Shown: positions 1 through 9,260 of the stretch, piece by piece
Position numbering within the stretch: the first letter of the stretch is position 1
How the letters are laid out: every line of letters begins with the position of its first letter
Assembly: GCF_041583195.1 (NCBI RefSeq)
Contig: NZ_JBFHGL010000005.1
Span: 106,386 to 170,385 of the forward strand
DNA length: 64,000 nucleotides
Direction: 5' to 3'
Source of the DNA: Sulfurimonas sp.
Lineage (GTDB): Bacteria; Campylobacterota; Campylobacteria; Campylobacterales; Sulfurimonadaceae
Notes under the pieces: model-generated
The model's database searches: none
What the model saw: only the letters and a program-made list of their open reading frames with translations
What the model was told of the DNA's origin: nothing
Position numbers and translations under genes: made by a program

Positions 1-156
1 TCTATTGAGAAGAGCAAGAGCCAAATAACTCGTAGCATATCTGGCATTTACCTCACCGTCTTGAAAAAGGTCTTTAAAAAGCCATTCAAAACCGAAGATT
101 TTTAAATCCTTATCCAGTACCAATTGCCTTGACAAACTACATCTATTCAAATTCAT
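1..156 (-). CDS. N-terminal fragment of a YuxH-like (EAL/HDOD) signalling protein
   Basis: The window edge cuts this gene; only its first 52 residues are present, in frame to base 1. The opening motif SRQLVLDKDLKIFGFEWLF resembles the N-terminus of EAL plus HDOD proteins of the YuxH type, which usually start with a RQPIxDxxxxxxGYELLF pattern. Such proteins act in c-di-GMP-linked signalling in the cytoplasm, often with a degenerate EAL domain. The catalytic part is outside the window, so activity cannot be judged. The ATG at 156 has a GGAA very close upstream; the TTG at codon 3 is an alternative start. The assignment rests on this short motif only. Confidence 0.5.
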   Translation of the reverse strand, partial: MNLNRCSLSRQLVLDKDLKIFGFEWLFKDLFQDGEVNARYATSYLALALLNR

Positions 157-219
157 TTCCTAATGAGATATTATAATATTAGATTATAATATTTTTTAAC
201 TTAAATAGTTTTAATGATT

Positions 220-1317
220 TTAAACTCTTCCGTAAATCTCGTTATAAAAACTTAGTGCATATCTATCGCTCATTGATGCTATATAGTCTGCTATTACTCT
301 ATGCTTGTCTCTTGTATCTAACTGCATATAATAATACTTTGGAAGCATTTTCTCTTCATCCATCAAAGCTTTATATATACCCTCAACAGCCTGCTTACCT
401 GCATACATCTTTCTAACAATCTTTTTGTGATGATACATTTTTTGATGAAGTAGTTTTTTCAGTTTTTTTATCTTAGTCTCAAGTGCCAAATCAAAACCTA
501 TCGGGATCTCATCTTTTGCATCAAATGTAGCTGCAAAAACCTCTGAGTTGTCCACCTTGTCTCTTGAGTAATCAAGCAAAGAGTATACAAGGTGGTTGAT
601 CATATGTGAACTAAAGCGGTATCTGAACATCTCTTCTTCAGATTCGTCTATCCCCTCAGCCTCAACTTTTTCTAAGATCTCACATGCAAGTTCACTCTCT
701 TTAAGATCATCAAATGTTATTAAACCAGAGTTTACACCATCATCTATATCGTGACTTATATATGCGATCTCATCTGCACGATCAACTATCATAGCTTCTA
801 TTGAGGGGTGAGTATTTAGGTTGAACATATCATCTATGCTTTGTGGTAAAAAAGATTTATTGTATGGGTATGAATGTTTTAATATACCCTCTAGTGTAGC
901 AAATGTAAGATTTAATCCATCGAAGTTTTTGTAGCGCTTTTCAAGTTTTGATACTACACGAAAAGATTGAAAGTTATGCTCAAAACCGTTTTTAAAACCA
1001 TCAGCCTTTAGACACTCATCCAGAGTGTCGCCTCCAACATGACCAAAAGGTGTATGTCCCAGATCATGTGAGAGTGCTATCGCTTCTGCTAAAGATTCGT
1101 TAAGCCCGAGATCAGATGTGATAGAGCGGGCAATCTGACTAACCTCTATAGAGTGTGTTAGACGTGTACGAAAAAAGTCACCCTCATGGTTTAGAAAAAC
1201 TTGTGTTTTATACTCTAGTTTTCTAAAACTACCAGAGTGAATAACTCTGTCTCTATCTCTTGCATAAGGATTGCGAAAATCTTTATCTATTTTAAAGAAG
1301 CGATCACTTGGTTTCAT
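220..1317 (-). CDS. dgt: deoxyguanosinetriphosphate triphosphohydrolase-like protein (dGTPase, HD superfamily)
   Basis: A 365-residue HD-superfamily hydrolase that would convert dGTP to deoxyguanosine and triphosphate, affecting dNTP balance. The metal-binding His/HD signature is visible: a RLTHSIEV segment near residue 55, then SHDLGHTPFGH about 30 residues later. A HDIDDG segment around residue 190 fits the last metal ligand. The length suits the shorter type 2 dGTPase-like proteins rather than the ~500-residue E. coli enzyme. It begins four bases after the stop of the PhnA-like gene, so the two probably share a transcript. No strong Shine-Dalgarno precedes the ATG. The family is certain; strict dGTP specificity is inferred. 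Confidence 0.9.
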   Translation of the reverse strand: MKPSDRFFKIDKDFRNPYARDRDRVIHSGSFRKLEYKTQVFLNHEGDFFRTRLTHSIEVSQIARSITSDLGLNESLAEAIALSHDLGHTPFGHVGGDTLDECLKADGFKNGFEHNFQSFRVVSKLEKRYKNFDGLNLTFATLEGILKHSYPYNKSFLPQSIDDMFNLNTHPSIEAMIVDRADEIAYISHDIDDGVNSGLITFDDLKESELACEILEKVEAEGIDESEEEMFRYRFSSHMINHLVYSLLDYSRDKVDNSEVFAATFDAKDEIPIGFDLALETKIKKLKKLLHQKMYHHKKIVRKMYAGKQAVEGIYKALMDEEKMLPKYYYMQLDTRDKHRVIADYIASMSDRYALSFYNEIYGRV

Positions 1318-1321
1318 GAGA

Positions 1322-1834
1322 TTATGATTTTTTTAGATATTGAGTAAGGATGTGAATCTTCACACCGTTCACGCGACCTTCTATATGTTTGTCATCACCA
1401 GGAACAAGACCGATATTTCTAACAGCTGTACCGCGCTTTGCAGTAAAACCTGTTCCTTTAACATCTAGATCTTTTGTAATAACTACAGTATCTCCAGCTT
1501 GAAGTTCAACTCCGTTTGCATCTTTATACACAAGTTTACTTGACTCTGCAGATATAGCCTGTTCAGCCATTTTTTGTTCATCTTCTTCTAAATACATCAT
1601 ATCTACCATATCTTGACGACCAAGTTTAGTAAGAAGAATATAGCTTAACACTTTTGTGTTAGAGTCCTCACTCCACATAGAATCATTTAAACAGTTAAAG
1701 TGGTTCTCATCTAGTTCACCGCTTGTGATTTGAGAATTACAATTTGAGCATAAAGTTACCGTTGCATCTGATGGTTCTATTTTATACTCTACCAAACCTT
1801 CAGAACTTCCGCATAAATCACATATATCTTTCAT
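1322..1834 (-). CDS. PhnA/YjdM-like zinc-ribbon protein
   Basis: A 170-residue protein with a Cys4 zinc ribbon at the N-terminus (CDLC near residue 5, CSNC near residue 29). The C-terminal ~60 residues form a small beta domain (LQAGDTVVITKDLDVKG onward, ending KIHILTQYLKKS) typical of the PhnA/YjdM family. Despite the name, this family is not an established phosphonate hydrolase; its role is unknown. Here the two domains are separated by a helical linker of about 50 residues, longer than in the ~110-residue E. coli protein. It lies directly upstream of dgt on the minus strand. Confidence 0.8.
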   Translation of the reverse strand: MKDICDLCGSSEGLVEYKIEPSDATVTLCSNCNSQITSGELDENHFNCLNDSMWSEDSNTKVLSYILLTKLGRQDMVDMMYLEEDEQKMAEQAISAESSKLVYKDANGVELQAGDTVVITKDLDVKGTGFTAKRGTAVRNIGLVPGDDKHIEGRVNGVKIHILTQYLKKS

Positions 1835-1857
1835 TTTTTTCCTTTATGATGCAAATA

Positions 1858-1900
1858 GTTTTGACGAGTAAATGTTTAAAAAACATTTAGCCGTAAAAAC
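1858..1900. repeat. hairpin with GAG/AGCC internal loop, possible distant relative of the 3'-end palindromes
   Basis: A 9-bp perfect stem (1869-1877 with 1881-1889, loop of 3) is extended by ACG/CGT and GTTTT/AAAAC through a small asymmetric internal loop (GAG on the left, AGCC on the right). The loop resembles the conserved internal loop of the elements at 11,347, 32,404 and 35,232. It sits between two minus-strand genes and may simply be a terminator for the cyclase gene. The relationship is weak. Confidence 0.35.
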
Positions 1901-1954
1901 ATTATATTTACAGTATTTTTTTAAAATTTTATCGAATTATACCCTATTTGGCAT

Positions 1955-3118
1955 CTAAGCTTTTATAACTGTGTTTCTTCCTGCCTTTTTTGCTTTATAT
2001 AATGCGTTGTCAGCTCTTTTCATCGTAGCAAACGGGTCCTTGTCGTTTTTAGAGTTTTTGACTATCCCTACAGATATATTTATAAAGATCTTCTTGGCAC
2101 TTTTTTTATTTCTAACACTAAATGGTGTTTTTGCGATATTTTCTCTTAAAGTATCTGCATGGATATAAGATTCGTCAAGATCTTTTGAAGGAAACAGAAG
2201 TGTAAACTCTTCACCCCCGTAACGATATGCCTTTCCTCCACCGCTAACGTTAGCCAGTTTGGAAGCCACCATCTTTAAAACTTCATCACCCGTATCGTGC
2301 CCGTAGGTGTCGTTAAACTTTTTAAAGTGATCTATGTCACACATTGCCAATGTGTATTTACGACCCAGTTTTGCCATATCTTCGATCAATGCACGTCTGC
2401 CCGGAAGTGATGTGAGCTCATCATAAAATGCAAGCCTGTAAGCTTCACGTATCAGTAATACCAAAATAATCAGTGTTATAGCTATGAAGCCAAGCTCAAT
2501 AGCATAATCAACTCTTACAAAATACAGTGTCATATAAAATGAAATTAAAATAACTAAAAAAGCAGTGTTATACATCAAAAAATGGTTAAACATAACTAAT
2601 ACTACAATAACAAACAGTATAAATAAGCCAAGCACAAGACTGATATCACTAAGGGGATAAGCGTTAAATGCAAATATTTTTATTTTAAAAATATCCAGTA
2701 TAGCTTCGCTTGGATTTTGTATAAACCAAAAAACAATTCCAACTTCAAAAGCTATGAAAGCTATTTTCAAATAACCCCATACACTTAAAAGACCACGTTC
2801 CGACAAAAATAAAAAAAGTAGCAGGTGTGCAGGAAAAACCAATGTCATATATTTAAATAAAAGTGTAGCTTTAGGAGGTGAAAGAAATTCAAAACCCATG
2901 TATATAAATACAAGAGGAAACACTACAAATAAAAATCTATTTCTATTAAAGTGCCAAGATATAAATAAAACTATGGCACTTAGTATGTAAAAAATATATG
3001 GAGTTATCCCAAGCAGAAAACTTGGAATTTTATTTTGATAGTAAGTTAAAAGTGCAAAAACAGTTGCAACTAATAGCGGTATAGCTAAGTTAACAGCTAT
3101 CGACTTAAGAGAGTTCAC
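1955..3118 (-). CDS. membrane-bound GGDEF diguanylate cyclase
   Basis: A 387-residue protein with seven or so hydrophobic helices in the first ~225 residues and a C-terminal GGDEF domain. The domain opens with FYDELTSLPGRRAL and carries the active-site motif RYGGEEF near residue 300, so c-di-GMP synthesis at the inner membrane is expected. No RxxD inhibitory site stands out just before the GGEEF. The start is a GTG whose first base is the last base of the upstream lipoprotein gene's TAG stop (TAGTG), so translation is coupled. The membrane part shows no named sensor domain. The signal it senses is unknown. Confidence 0.9.
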   Translation of the reverse strand: MNSLKSIAVNLAIPLLVATVFALLTYYQNKIPSFLLGITPYIFYILSAIVLFISWHFNRNRFLFVVFPLVFIYMGFEFLSPPKATLLFKYMTLVFPAHLLLFLFLSERGLLSVWGYLKIAFIAFEVGIVFWFIQNPSEAILDIFKIKIFAFNAYPLSDISLVLGLFILFVIVVLVMFNHFLMYNTAFLVILISFYMTLYFVRVDYAIELGFIAITLIILVLLIREAYRLAFYDELTSLPGRRALIEDMAKLGRKYTLAMCDIDHFKKFNDTYGHDTGDEVLKMVASKLANVSGGGKAYRYGGEEFTLLFPSKDLDESYIHADTLRENIAKTPFSVRNKKSAKKIFINISVGIVKNSKNDKDPFATMKRADNALYKAKKAGRNTVIKA

Positions 3119-3339
3119 TACTTATTGAACTCCACGCTCTCTTCATCTTTGAGTTTTGTTTTGTCAGTTTTATGAAATGCTTTTTCAGCTTCTTCTTCGT
3201 TATAAACCCTACACTCTTTAGGTATCGTTGCATGAGGATCAGATGCTATTTGATCACACATAGTAGCGTTAAATGTGAAGTATGAGCATCCACCTAAAAT
3301 AAATGCAAAAACTATACTTGTTAAAATTGTTATTTTCAT
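3118..3339 (-). CDS. small predicted lipoprotein
   Basis: A 73-residue protein with a hydrophobic leader ending in a lipobox (FILGGC, Cys at about residue 18), so it should be lipidated and anchored in a membrane facing the periplasm. The mature part is short, charged and Lys/Glu-rich, with two further Cys residues (TMC and ECR). I do not recognise a family. It sits between thyX and a diguanylate cyclase with one-base overlaps on both sides (TAATG upstream, TAGTG downstream), which argues for a genuinely translated gene. It could be a periplasmic partner of the cyclase, but that is inference from position only. Confidence 0.75.
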   Translation of the reverse strand: MKITILTSIVFAFILGGCSYFTFNATMCDQIASDPHATIPKECRVYNEEEAEKAFHKTDKTKLKDEESVEFNK

Positions 3340-4169
3340 TATTTACTCTTTACTATTAAATCTAAATATTTTTTCGGTGTAGCTTTTTTCATCTCTTCTG
3401 CAAGCCAACGAATTTGAAAAAATGCAGCTCCACTGTCACGAAGCGTAAAATAATTTTTTAGACTTCTAAGATTAAATGTTACAACCATATCAACTTTTAC
3501 ATTATCGCTGATTATGTGTTTAAAAGCATCGCCTACGTTACGTTTTTTCTTTCCCTCTTCAAGTGCATCATAAAGTTCTGACGAATCTTTTATCTCATCC
3601 AATAAAGATAACGAACTCTTTGCAACAGAAATCTCATAAAAATTATCAACTACACTCTGCTGATATGCTAACTTGTCAAACATTGCACCAATCTCTAAAC
3701 GGTTATAATCTCTGTCACATGTAACAAACATATCAAAACCTAGAACTTTTTTTATAAAAAACTCTTTATTTCCGCGTGCAGCTACATAAGCATTTATAAC
3801 CGAACTCATAGTATAACGCGTACTTCTAACACTTATTGCCTGTATACGGTGGCGTGCATGTTCTTGCAGTACCCCACGGCTTGTACCTCGAACTAAAAAA
3901 GAAAGATTGGCATGTTCTAGTATAGAGTGGTGGAAATATGTCCAGGCAAGATCATCTAAAAGTTTAGATTCTTCTATAGAGTTGATATCGTTACACATTT
4001 CTGATGTAGGCATAGAGTTTTCTATATCTTTTATAACATCGTTCTCAGAGTTTGAGAATGAATCATAACAAGTCCTAGCTGCACTCTCAGCTACACCGAT
4101 ACCCGTGTCTTGAAGTAAAACAACCTCAGGTTTTGAATATTTTATGCCGTATTCTTCTACTATTTCCAT
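3339..4169 (-). CDS. thyX: FAD-dependent thymidylate synthase ThyX
   Basis: Makes dTMP from dUMP using FAD and methylene-tetrahydrofolate. The ThyX signature is present as RHRIQAISVRSTRYT around residue 107, and the N-terminal region has the expected AARTCYDS segment. I start it at the ATG at 4169 because a GGAG lies seven bases upstream. The frame stays open to a TTG at 4232 (21 more residues), but that start has no Shine-Dalgarno. The stop overlaps the next gene's ATG by one base (TAATG). A ThyX-only organism is common in Campylobacterota; no thyA is seen here. Confidence 0.93.
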   Translation of the reverse strand: MEIVEEYGIKYSKPEVVLLQDTGIGVAESAARTCYDSFSNSENDVIKDIENSMPTSEMCNDINSIEESKLLDDLAWTYFHHSILEHANLSFLVRGTSRGVLQEHARHRIQAISVRSTRYTMSSVINAYVAARGNKEFFIKKVLGFDMFVTCDRDYNRLEIGAMFDKLAYQQSVVDNFYEISVAKSSLSLLDEIKDSSELYDALEEGKKKRNVGDAFKHIISDNVKVDMVVTFNLRSLKNYFTLRDSGAAFFQIRWLAEEMKKATPKKYLDLIVKSK

Positions 4170-4302
4170 CAAACCACTCCACATAAGATGAATGAATTTT
4201 ACCATATTTGGCTTAAAAGGATTTATATCCAAAATGTAATTTTATAGTAACATCTAAGTAATCTATACAGTTTATCATTTCAAAAAATATATGGAGTTAA
4301 AA

Positions 4303-4971
4303 ATGAAAGTTTTAATTTTTTTACTGCTAACTATATTTACTTTAAATGCAGATACAAAACAAAATACTATGTTGGATAGTTTTAAACAAAATATCAGTGC
4401 AGCTAATGCAGTAGTTAAAAGAGGAAACTATCATAGATATGACGAATACAGAAACGGTATAGAGTCAACTATCGATCATGTACAAAAATTGGATATCAGC
4501 CAGAAAGAAAAACAAGCACTTCAAGAAGATTTGCAAACATATGCAAAAATAATAAATGGTTTATACAAAAAACTACATACAAAAGCACCAAACTTTAAAA
4601 AACACTACAAAAACTCAGCATACAACCAATATAGTTTTGATAAAAAAATATCTAGTATAGGTTATAGACCAATAATAAGAGCTTGGTATAGACTTAATAA
4701 GATAAAAAACAGATATGTAAAAAAACCAGATGAAGAGTTAGAAAAAAACTTTTATAAGAACTGGAAAATTATAGTTGATAATATTACAGAGCTTTACCTT
4801 GATGAAGAGATCGAAGAACCATTATTTGCATATCTAGATGAATATAAAATGTACTTTGATGAAATCAGTATTGCATACAAAAGTGTAGAGTATGAAAATA
4901 TAAAAAGACTAAAACCGCTATCTTATAAAATAAAAGCCAAAATGGAGTTTTTAAACCCTATCAAACTTTAA
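4303..4971 (+). CDS. exported protein of unknown function
   Basis: A 222-residue protein starting with a clear signal peptide (MKVLIFLLLTIFTLNA, cleavage near residue 17). The mature part is strongly charged, Lys/Tyr/Glu-rich and probably all-helical, with no Cys and no motif I recognise. I prefer the ATG at 4303, because the GGAG at 4293-4296 gives ideal spacing; the upstream in-frame ATG at 4291 would contain that Shine-Dalgarno. The gene runs against pcm and the two stop codons abut with no gap. It is a single gene with its own short upstream region, diverging from thyX. Confidence 0.75.
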   Translation: MKVLIFLLLTIFTLNADTKQNTMLDSFKQNISAANAVVKRGNYHRYDEYRNGIESTIDHVQKLDISQKEKQALQEDLQTYAKIINGLYKKLHTKAPNFKKHYKNSAYNQYSFDKKISSIGYRPIIRAWYRLNKIKNRYVKKPDEELEKNFYKNWKIIVDNITELYLDEEIEEPLFAYLDEYKMYFDEISIAYKSVEYENIKRLKPLSYKIKAKMEFLNPIKL

Positions 4972-5610
4972 CTACTTTTGGACTCCGTTAAGTACGGGTA
5001 CAAAATCACACTCTTCAAGTTCTTCGCTCATAATATTGTCACCGACTTTTCTAAAACGGGTTATAACCTGTTTGTTATCTTTTTGCATTGGCGCTACTAT
5101 AATTCCGCCATCACTTAGTTGATCGAAAAGTTTTAGAGGTATCTCTTTTGCTGTAGCTGAGAAAAGTATTCTATCGTACGGTGCATATTGAATCCATCCG
5201 TTTTGCCCATCGTCTGTGCGTACATGAACATTGTGAATAGATAGATCTTTAAATTTTTGCTTTGCCTGAGTAGCTAGAGACTCTATGCGCTCTACAGTAA
5301 ATACGCCGCGAAACATATGTGAAAGTACAGCAGCCTGATAACCGCTTCCACAACCAACTTCTAAAACTCTATCGGCACCTTTTGCTTCTAAGTACTCACT
5401 CATTTTTGCAACAGTCAAAGGAGAGCTGATCCACTGCGCTGATCCTAGGGGAAGTGCATCTAGTTTATATGCACTATGTGTAAATCCGCTTGGAACAAAT
5501 ATCTCTCTGTTTGTTTTTGCTATAGCCTCTTTTACTTGTTCACTTAGTTTAAAAATTTTGTCACATTCATCTGCTAGACGTCTTGTCTTTGTCGCCGTTA
5601 TTCTATCCAA
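4972..5610 (-). CDS. pcm: protein-L-isoaspartate O-methyltransferase
   Basis: A 212-residue SAM-dependent methyltransferase that repairs isoaspartyl residues in aged proteins. Motif I is VLEVGCGSGYQ at residues 82-92. The upstream SAQWISSPLTVAKM segment matches the conserved substrate-proximal region of Pcm, where ISxPxxVAxM is typical. The start is a TTG inside the end of the nitrilase gene (8-base overlap), with only a weak AGG before it; no better downstream start is seen. Coupling to the nitrilase gene is likely. Confidence in the family is high. Confidence 0.92.
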   Translation of the reverse strand: MDRITATKTRRLADECDKIFKLSEQVKEAIAKTNREIFVPSGFTHSAYKLDALPLGSAQWISSPLTVAKMSEYLEAKGADRVLEVGCGSGYQAAVLSHMFRGVFTVERIESLATQAKQKFKDLSIHNVHVRTDDGQNGWIQYAPYDRILFSATAKEIPLKLFDQLSDGGIIVAPMQKDNKQVITRFRKVGDNIMSEELEECDFVPVLNGVQK

Positions 5611-6334
5611 TACCTACATCCAAATATTTTCTCATTTTCTTAATCTCTTTAGGATTATATTCTGCACTTAAGCAATGGTTATTCCCTTTTTTCAATACTT
5701 CTCCAAAAGGTGTTGTAATACCAATATGTCCAGAGCAATCTTTATTTTCTGAATCACTCGCAATAACATAACACTGATTTATAACTGCAAGTGCGCTTGT
5801 TAGTGTTTTAAAATTCCCACTTCGTAGTTTTCCCCACCATGCAGGTACCATTATGATATCTGCACCCTCGAGCTTTTGCCAAAGTGCTTTAAAACGAAGT
5901 TCGAAACAAATAAGTATTCCGATCTTAATGCCATCTATCTCAAAGATTTTTATATCATCTTCACTGCCTGGTGCCATGTATTTATGCTCATCTCCAAGTT
6001 TGAAAAGTTTGCTTTTTGCCTGAGTATGGACTATCTCACCATCTTTAAAAACATTAGCAATATTATATATATTAGAGTTTTTCTTCTCTATAATAGTTAC
6101 TACGACTGTTTTGTTCTTAGATATATTTTTTATTGCCTCTTTGGCAGTAGCTGCAAATTCACATGCCTCTTCAAGGTTCTCATAATCAAAACCAGTTAGA
6201 CAAACTTCAGGAGCTAAAATAATTGAGTCTGTTTGTGTTTGTTTTACAAGATCGAGTAAGGTTTGTAGATTTTTTTCATAATCGCTTGTGGTTACAAAAG
6301 AGAGTGAGCATAAGTTTTTAATGATATTCTCCAT
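5603..6334 (-). CDS. carbon-nitrogen hydrolase (nitrilase superfamily)
   Basis: A 243-residue cytoplasmic amidase-fold protein. The catalytic triad is visible: Glu43 in APEVCLTG, Lys107 in the AKSKLF segment and Cys143 in ICFELRF. Members of this branch hydrolyse omega-amides or other small amides; the substrate here cannot be read from sequence. It precedes pcm with an 8-base overlap, which suggests a shared transcript and possibly a joint role in damage or metabolite repair (inference). Length is slightly below the usual 260-280 residues but no core motif is missing. Confidence 0.88.
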   Translation of the reverse strand: MENIIKNLCSLSFVTTSDYEKNLQTLLDLVKQTQTDSIILAPEVCLTGFDYENLEEACEFAATAKEAIKNISKNKTVVVTIIEKKNSNIYNIANVFKDGEIVHTQAKSKLFKLGDEHKYMAPGSEDDIKIFEIDGIKIGILICFELRFKALWQKLEGADIIMVPAWWGKLRSGNFKTLTSALAVINQCYVIASDSENKDCSGHIGITTPFGEVLKKGNNHCLSAEYNPKEIKKMRKYLDVGIG

Positions 6335-6371
6335 TGTTTTTATGAATTATATCTTTAAAAACTTTAATTAT

Positions 6372-6815
6372 TTATTCTTTATCTTCCTCATACTGCTCAC
6401 TAAACTTAGCCAACAGATAATCAACACTTTCCAAAACTAACGCATCTAACTCTGTGGCATCTACCTCTATAAAATCTGTCGCTTGATAAGTTATAGCGAA
6501 AGTTTCAGTGCCGTCTTTTCTAAATGTTTTTACTTCTTCACCTAGTTCAAGTTTTATATATACATAATAAACTTCATCACCCTCTTTTTCCTCTAAAGAC
6601 AGCATCATAGACGGTGCATCTTGCATACCTACTTTTACACCGTTATCTTCTAAAGCTTTTTTGATCTTTGCTTTTATAGTTTCAACTGTTGAGGCTTTTA
6701 AATAAGCAAGTTTGTTCGCAACATATATAGTATTAGTTTTATCTAAACCGCTTAGAGTCCAAAAACCTGCACCATATAATGAACAAGCTAATAATAATGA
6801 TAGTAAGTATTTCAT
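6372..6815 (-). CDS. exported protein of unknown function
   Basis: A 147-residue protein with a signal peptide (MKYLLSLLLACSLYGAG). The mature domain has alternating beta strands and an acidic tail, no cysteines after the leader and no motif I can name. It follows the thioredoxin-like gene with no gap (its ATG is directly after that gene's stop), so both are probably co-expressed and both act in the periplasm. The leader has a Cys, but LACSLYGAG looks like an ordinary signal peptide, though lipidation at that Cys cannot be excluded. Confidence 0.75.
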   Translation of the reverse strand: MKYLLSLLLACSLYGAGFWTLSGLDKTNTIYVANKLAYLKASTVETIKAKIKKALEDNGVKVGMQDAPSMMLSLEEKEGDEVYYVYIKLELGEEVKTFRKDGTETFAITYQATDFIEVDATELDALVLESVDYLLAKFSEQYEEDKE

Positions 6816-7250
6816 CTATTTACCTTTATATAGTGTTTTAACTTCTGCAAGGTTTTTCATAAACTCTTTCTTTTTAATATAACCTGCTGTTTGGAAAAAA
6901 TCTTTTCCCGTTTTTGGATCTATAAAAAACACTCTAGGAGTCATAGACGTCTGAAACTCCTTTGGGAAAGTCTCAATATCAAACTTTTTATCTACTACTA
7001 AAGTAACGATGTTTTTGTCTAGATAACTCTTCACCTCTTGTGAACTTAGAGTCTTACGCTCAAACTTACGGCACCATGGGCAATAATCAGCTCCCAAAAC
7101 CATCATAAGAGGTTTATTTGTAGCTTTAGCCTTATTTAAAGCCGTTTTATAATCACGTTCAAACCCCTCACTCTTGGCATATTCATCTACATTTGCACCA
7201 AATAAACCTGCACATATCATTATTAATAAAAGTAACTTTTTCATAAACAT
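6816..7250 (-). CDS. periplasmic thioredoxin-fold protein (SoxW/DsbD-gamma-like)
   Basis: A 144-residue protein with a signal peptide and a thioredoxin fold. The active site is YCPWCRKF (CPWC) near residue 57, followed by the cis-proline segment MTPRVFFIDP. Proteins of this type keep periplasmic thiols reduced or deliver electrons to sulfur-metabolism or cytochrome-maturation partners; the exact partner cannot be told. The annotated ATG is two codons before MKKLLLL, which may be the true start (ATG at 7244, with a GGA about eight bases upstream). It is first in a two-gene unit with the downstream exported protein. Confidence 0.85.
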   Translation of the reverse strand: MFMKKLLLLIMICAGLFGANVDEYAKSEGFERDYKTALNKAKATNKPLMMVLGADYCPWCRKFERKTLSSQEVKSYLDKNIVTLVVDKKFDIETFPKEFQTSMTPRVFFIDPKTGKDFFQTAGYIKKKEFMKNLAEVKTLYKGK

Positions 7251-7341
7251 CCATCTATTTAAATTTTAAAAACGTAAAGTTTAACTTAACGTTTAAAATT
7301 ATAAGTTATAATTCTTATATAAATATTAAGAAGGTTTATAC

Positions 7342-8016
7342 TTGGCATACAAAATATCTGAACTGGTTGCACTGACAAACGTTCCCAAATCTACTATACT
7401 TTACTACATTAGAGAGGGTCTGCTTCCTGAAGCAAAAAAAATCAAATCTAATGTGCATAGATATAATGATGAACATTTAGAACTTATAAAATATATCAAA
7501 TATATGCAAAATGAGATCGGCAGCACAAATGAGCAGATCAAACTAGCACTTCAAAATAAAAATAAATCAATTTCCAGTTCTTTTACCATGCTTGCACCTT
7601 TGATGCAGACTTTACTAAACATACCTGCAGGAAGTACACACTATACAAAAAATGAGTTTATAAATTTTTATGATTTTGACATTACTCTTGTAGATCAACT
7701 ACTTGATGATGGAATATTATTACCTGTAAGTGAAGATGATTATACGGAAAAAGAAGCATCTATAATTAGAATGATAGAAAACTTTGCAGACGTAGGAATT
7801 GATTACGATCTGATTAAAAATTATGTCTCTCATGCAAAAGAATTAGCGGAGATTGAACAGCAAATGCAGTCAAAACTATGTGCTGTAAGAGATGATGAAA
7901 ATTTTTCTACATTATGGAAAATTATGTTTGATACATTGTTTAACGCTAAAGAATATATCTTTAGCCGTTATACATATAAAACTTTATATAAAACTATAAA
8001 AGATGAGATTTCTTAG
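7342..8016 (+). CDS. MerR-family transcriptional regulator
   Basis: A 224-residue regulator with an N-terminal winged-helix MerR domain: [20 protein letters not shown] at residues 4-23, then the wing and the HRYND segment near residue 40. The C-terminal ~140 residues are an effector domain I do not recognise, with few Cys, so it is not an obvious metal sensor. The start is a TTG with a good AGAAGG seven bases upstream. It diverges from the thioredoxin-like pair across a 90-base gap, a typical MerR arrangement, so it may control that pair (inference). It converges with nrdB, overlapping by four bases. Confidence 0.85.
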   Translation: MAYKISELVALTNVPKSTILYYIREGLLPEAKKIKSNVHRYNDEHLELIKYIKYMQNEIGSTNEQIKLALQNKNKSISSSFTMLAPLMQTLLNIPAGSTHYTKNEFINFYDFDITLVDQLLDDGILLPVSEDDYTEKEASIIRMIENFADVGIDYDLIKNYVSHAKELAEIEQQMQSKLCAVRDDENFSTLWKIMFDTLFNAKEYIFSRYTYKTLYKTIKDEIS

Positions 8017-9035
8017 AAATCATCATCAAAAGAAAGTGATCCTTTTGAATAGTTACTTACAGTACCTTCAAAGAAATTAGTTTTTTGATCATTAAACTTA
8101 GCAAAGTCATCAACCCACTTGATTGGGTTTGATACATTGTATAATTTTTCAAATCCAACAGATTCCAGTCTATCATCAGCTAAATATTTAATATATTGTT
8201 CAACTATTTCATTTGTAAGACCTAGTATTTGACCTTGAGTTATATATTGACCCCATTTAATTTCAAGATCAACCGCTTCTTTAAACATCTCTATAACTTC
8301 ATCTTTTAACTGCTGAGTAAATAGATCAGGTCTCTCTTTTCTAAGTGTATTTATAAGGTTTTTAAATAGCACTAAGTGAGTAACTTCATCTCTTTGGATA
8401 AAACGGATCATTTGAGCAGATCCTAGCATTTTTCCTGAACGTGCAAGCGTATATATATAAGTAAAACCGCTGTAAAAGTATATACCCTCTAAAATCTGAT
8501 TTGCAAAACAAGCTTTTACAAAGTTGTGCTCTGTAGGTTCAAGCGATAATTTGTCATATGTACGGAAAATTGCGTCATTTTTAGTCTTAAGCATCATATC
8601 TTTACGCCATAGATCATAGATCTCTTCAGAATTTGTAGAGATAGAATCAACCATAACCGCATAAGACTGTGAATGTAGAGCTTCTTCAAAAGACTGGCGA
8701 ACAAGAATAAGGTTGATCTCCGGTGATGTTACATACGGATTTACATTATCGATTAGATTATTAGTTTGCAGTGAATCCATAAAGATCAGTTGTGAAAGAG
8801 CCTTATCATAAGCGTCTTTTTCAGGAGCTGTAAGGTTTTTATAATCATTAACATCTTTAGTCATATCTACTTCTTTAGGGAACCAAGTGTTGTTTAACAT
8901 AACTTCCCACAGATTATAAGCCCATTGGTATTTAATATTATTAAGCTCAAAAATACCTGTCGGATTTCCGCCAAATATTCTTCTTTCGTTTACATTCTCT
9001 TTTGATTCAGGGTTATATATTTTTTTTCTATCCAT
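8013..9035 (-). CDS. nrdB: ribonucleoside-diphosphate reductase beta subunit
   Basis: The small subunit (340 residues) of an aerobic class I ribonucleotide reductase, which holds the di-metal and radical cofactor. Conserved carboxylate/His ligand segments are seen: [11 protein letters not shown] around residue 115 and [10 protein letters not shown] around residue 213. An EGIYFYSGF segment follows the central helix. The alpha subunit gene nrdA lies 21 kb away at 29,686, so the subunits are not in one operon, as is usual in this phylum. The tail FDDDF at the C-terminus matches the peptide that docks into NrdA. Confidence 0.95.
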   Translation of the reverse strand: MDRKKIYNPESKENVNERRIFGGNPTGIFELNNIKYQWAYNLWEVMLNNTWFPKEVDMTKDVNDYKNLTAPEKDAYDKALSQLIFMDSLQTNNLIDNVNPYVTSPEINLILVRQSFEEALHSQSYAVMVDSISTNSEEIYDLWRKDMMLKTKNDAIFRTYDKLSLEPTEHNFVKACFANQILEGIYFYSGFTYIYTLARSGKMLGSAQMIRFIQRDEVTHLVLFKNLINTLRKERPDLFTQQLKDEVIEMFKEAVDLEIKWGQYITQGQILGLTNEIVEQYIKYLADDRLESVGFEKLYNVSNPIKWVDDFAKFNDQKTNFFEGTVSNYSKGSLSFDDDF

Positions 9036-9260
9036 GCAAGGTTTCCTTATAACAAAATAGTTTTTGTTTTAATTCAAAGTTTATCATTATATCTCTCCAA
9101 TTATTTGAATAAGCTTTACAAAATAAAAGTTAATCAACTAATCTATTTTGAGTGTCTAAATTTTGTACTTTTATATAAATTCTGCTAATATTGAGATATA
9201 ATTTTTATGTTTTATTACGTTGTATTGTTTTATCACAAAATTATCACAAAGGATGATGTT

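Noticed and set aside
9207..9260. 18-codon N-terminal extension of the CZB chemoreceptor
   Set aside because: The ATG at 9261 has AAAGGA at ideal spacing; the extension is hydrophobic and AT-rich and coincides with promoter-like sequence.
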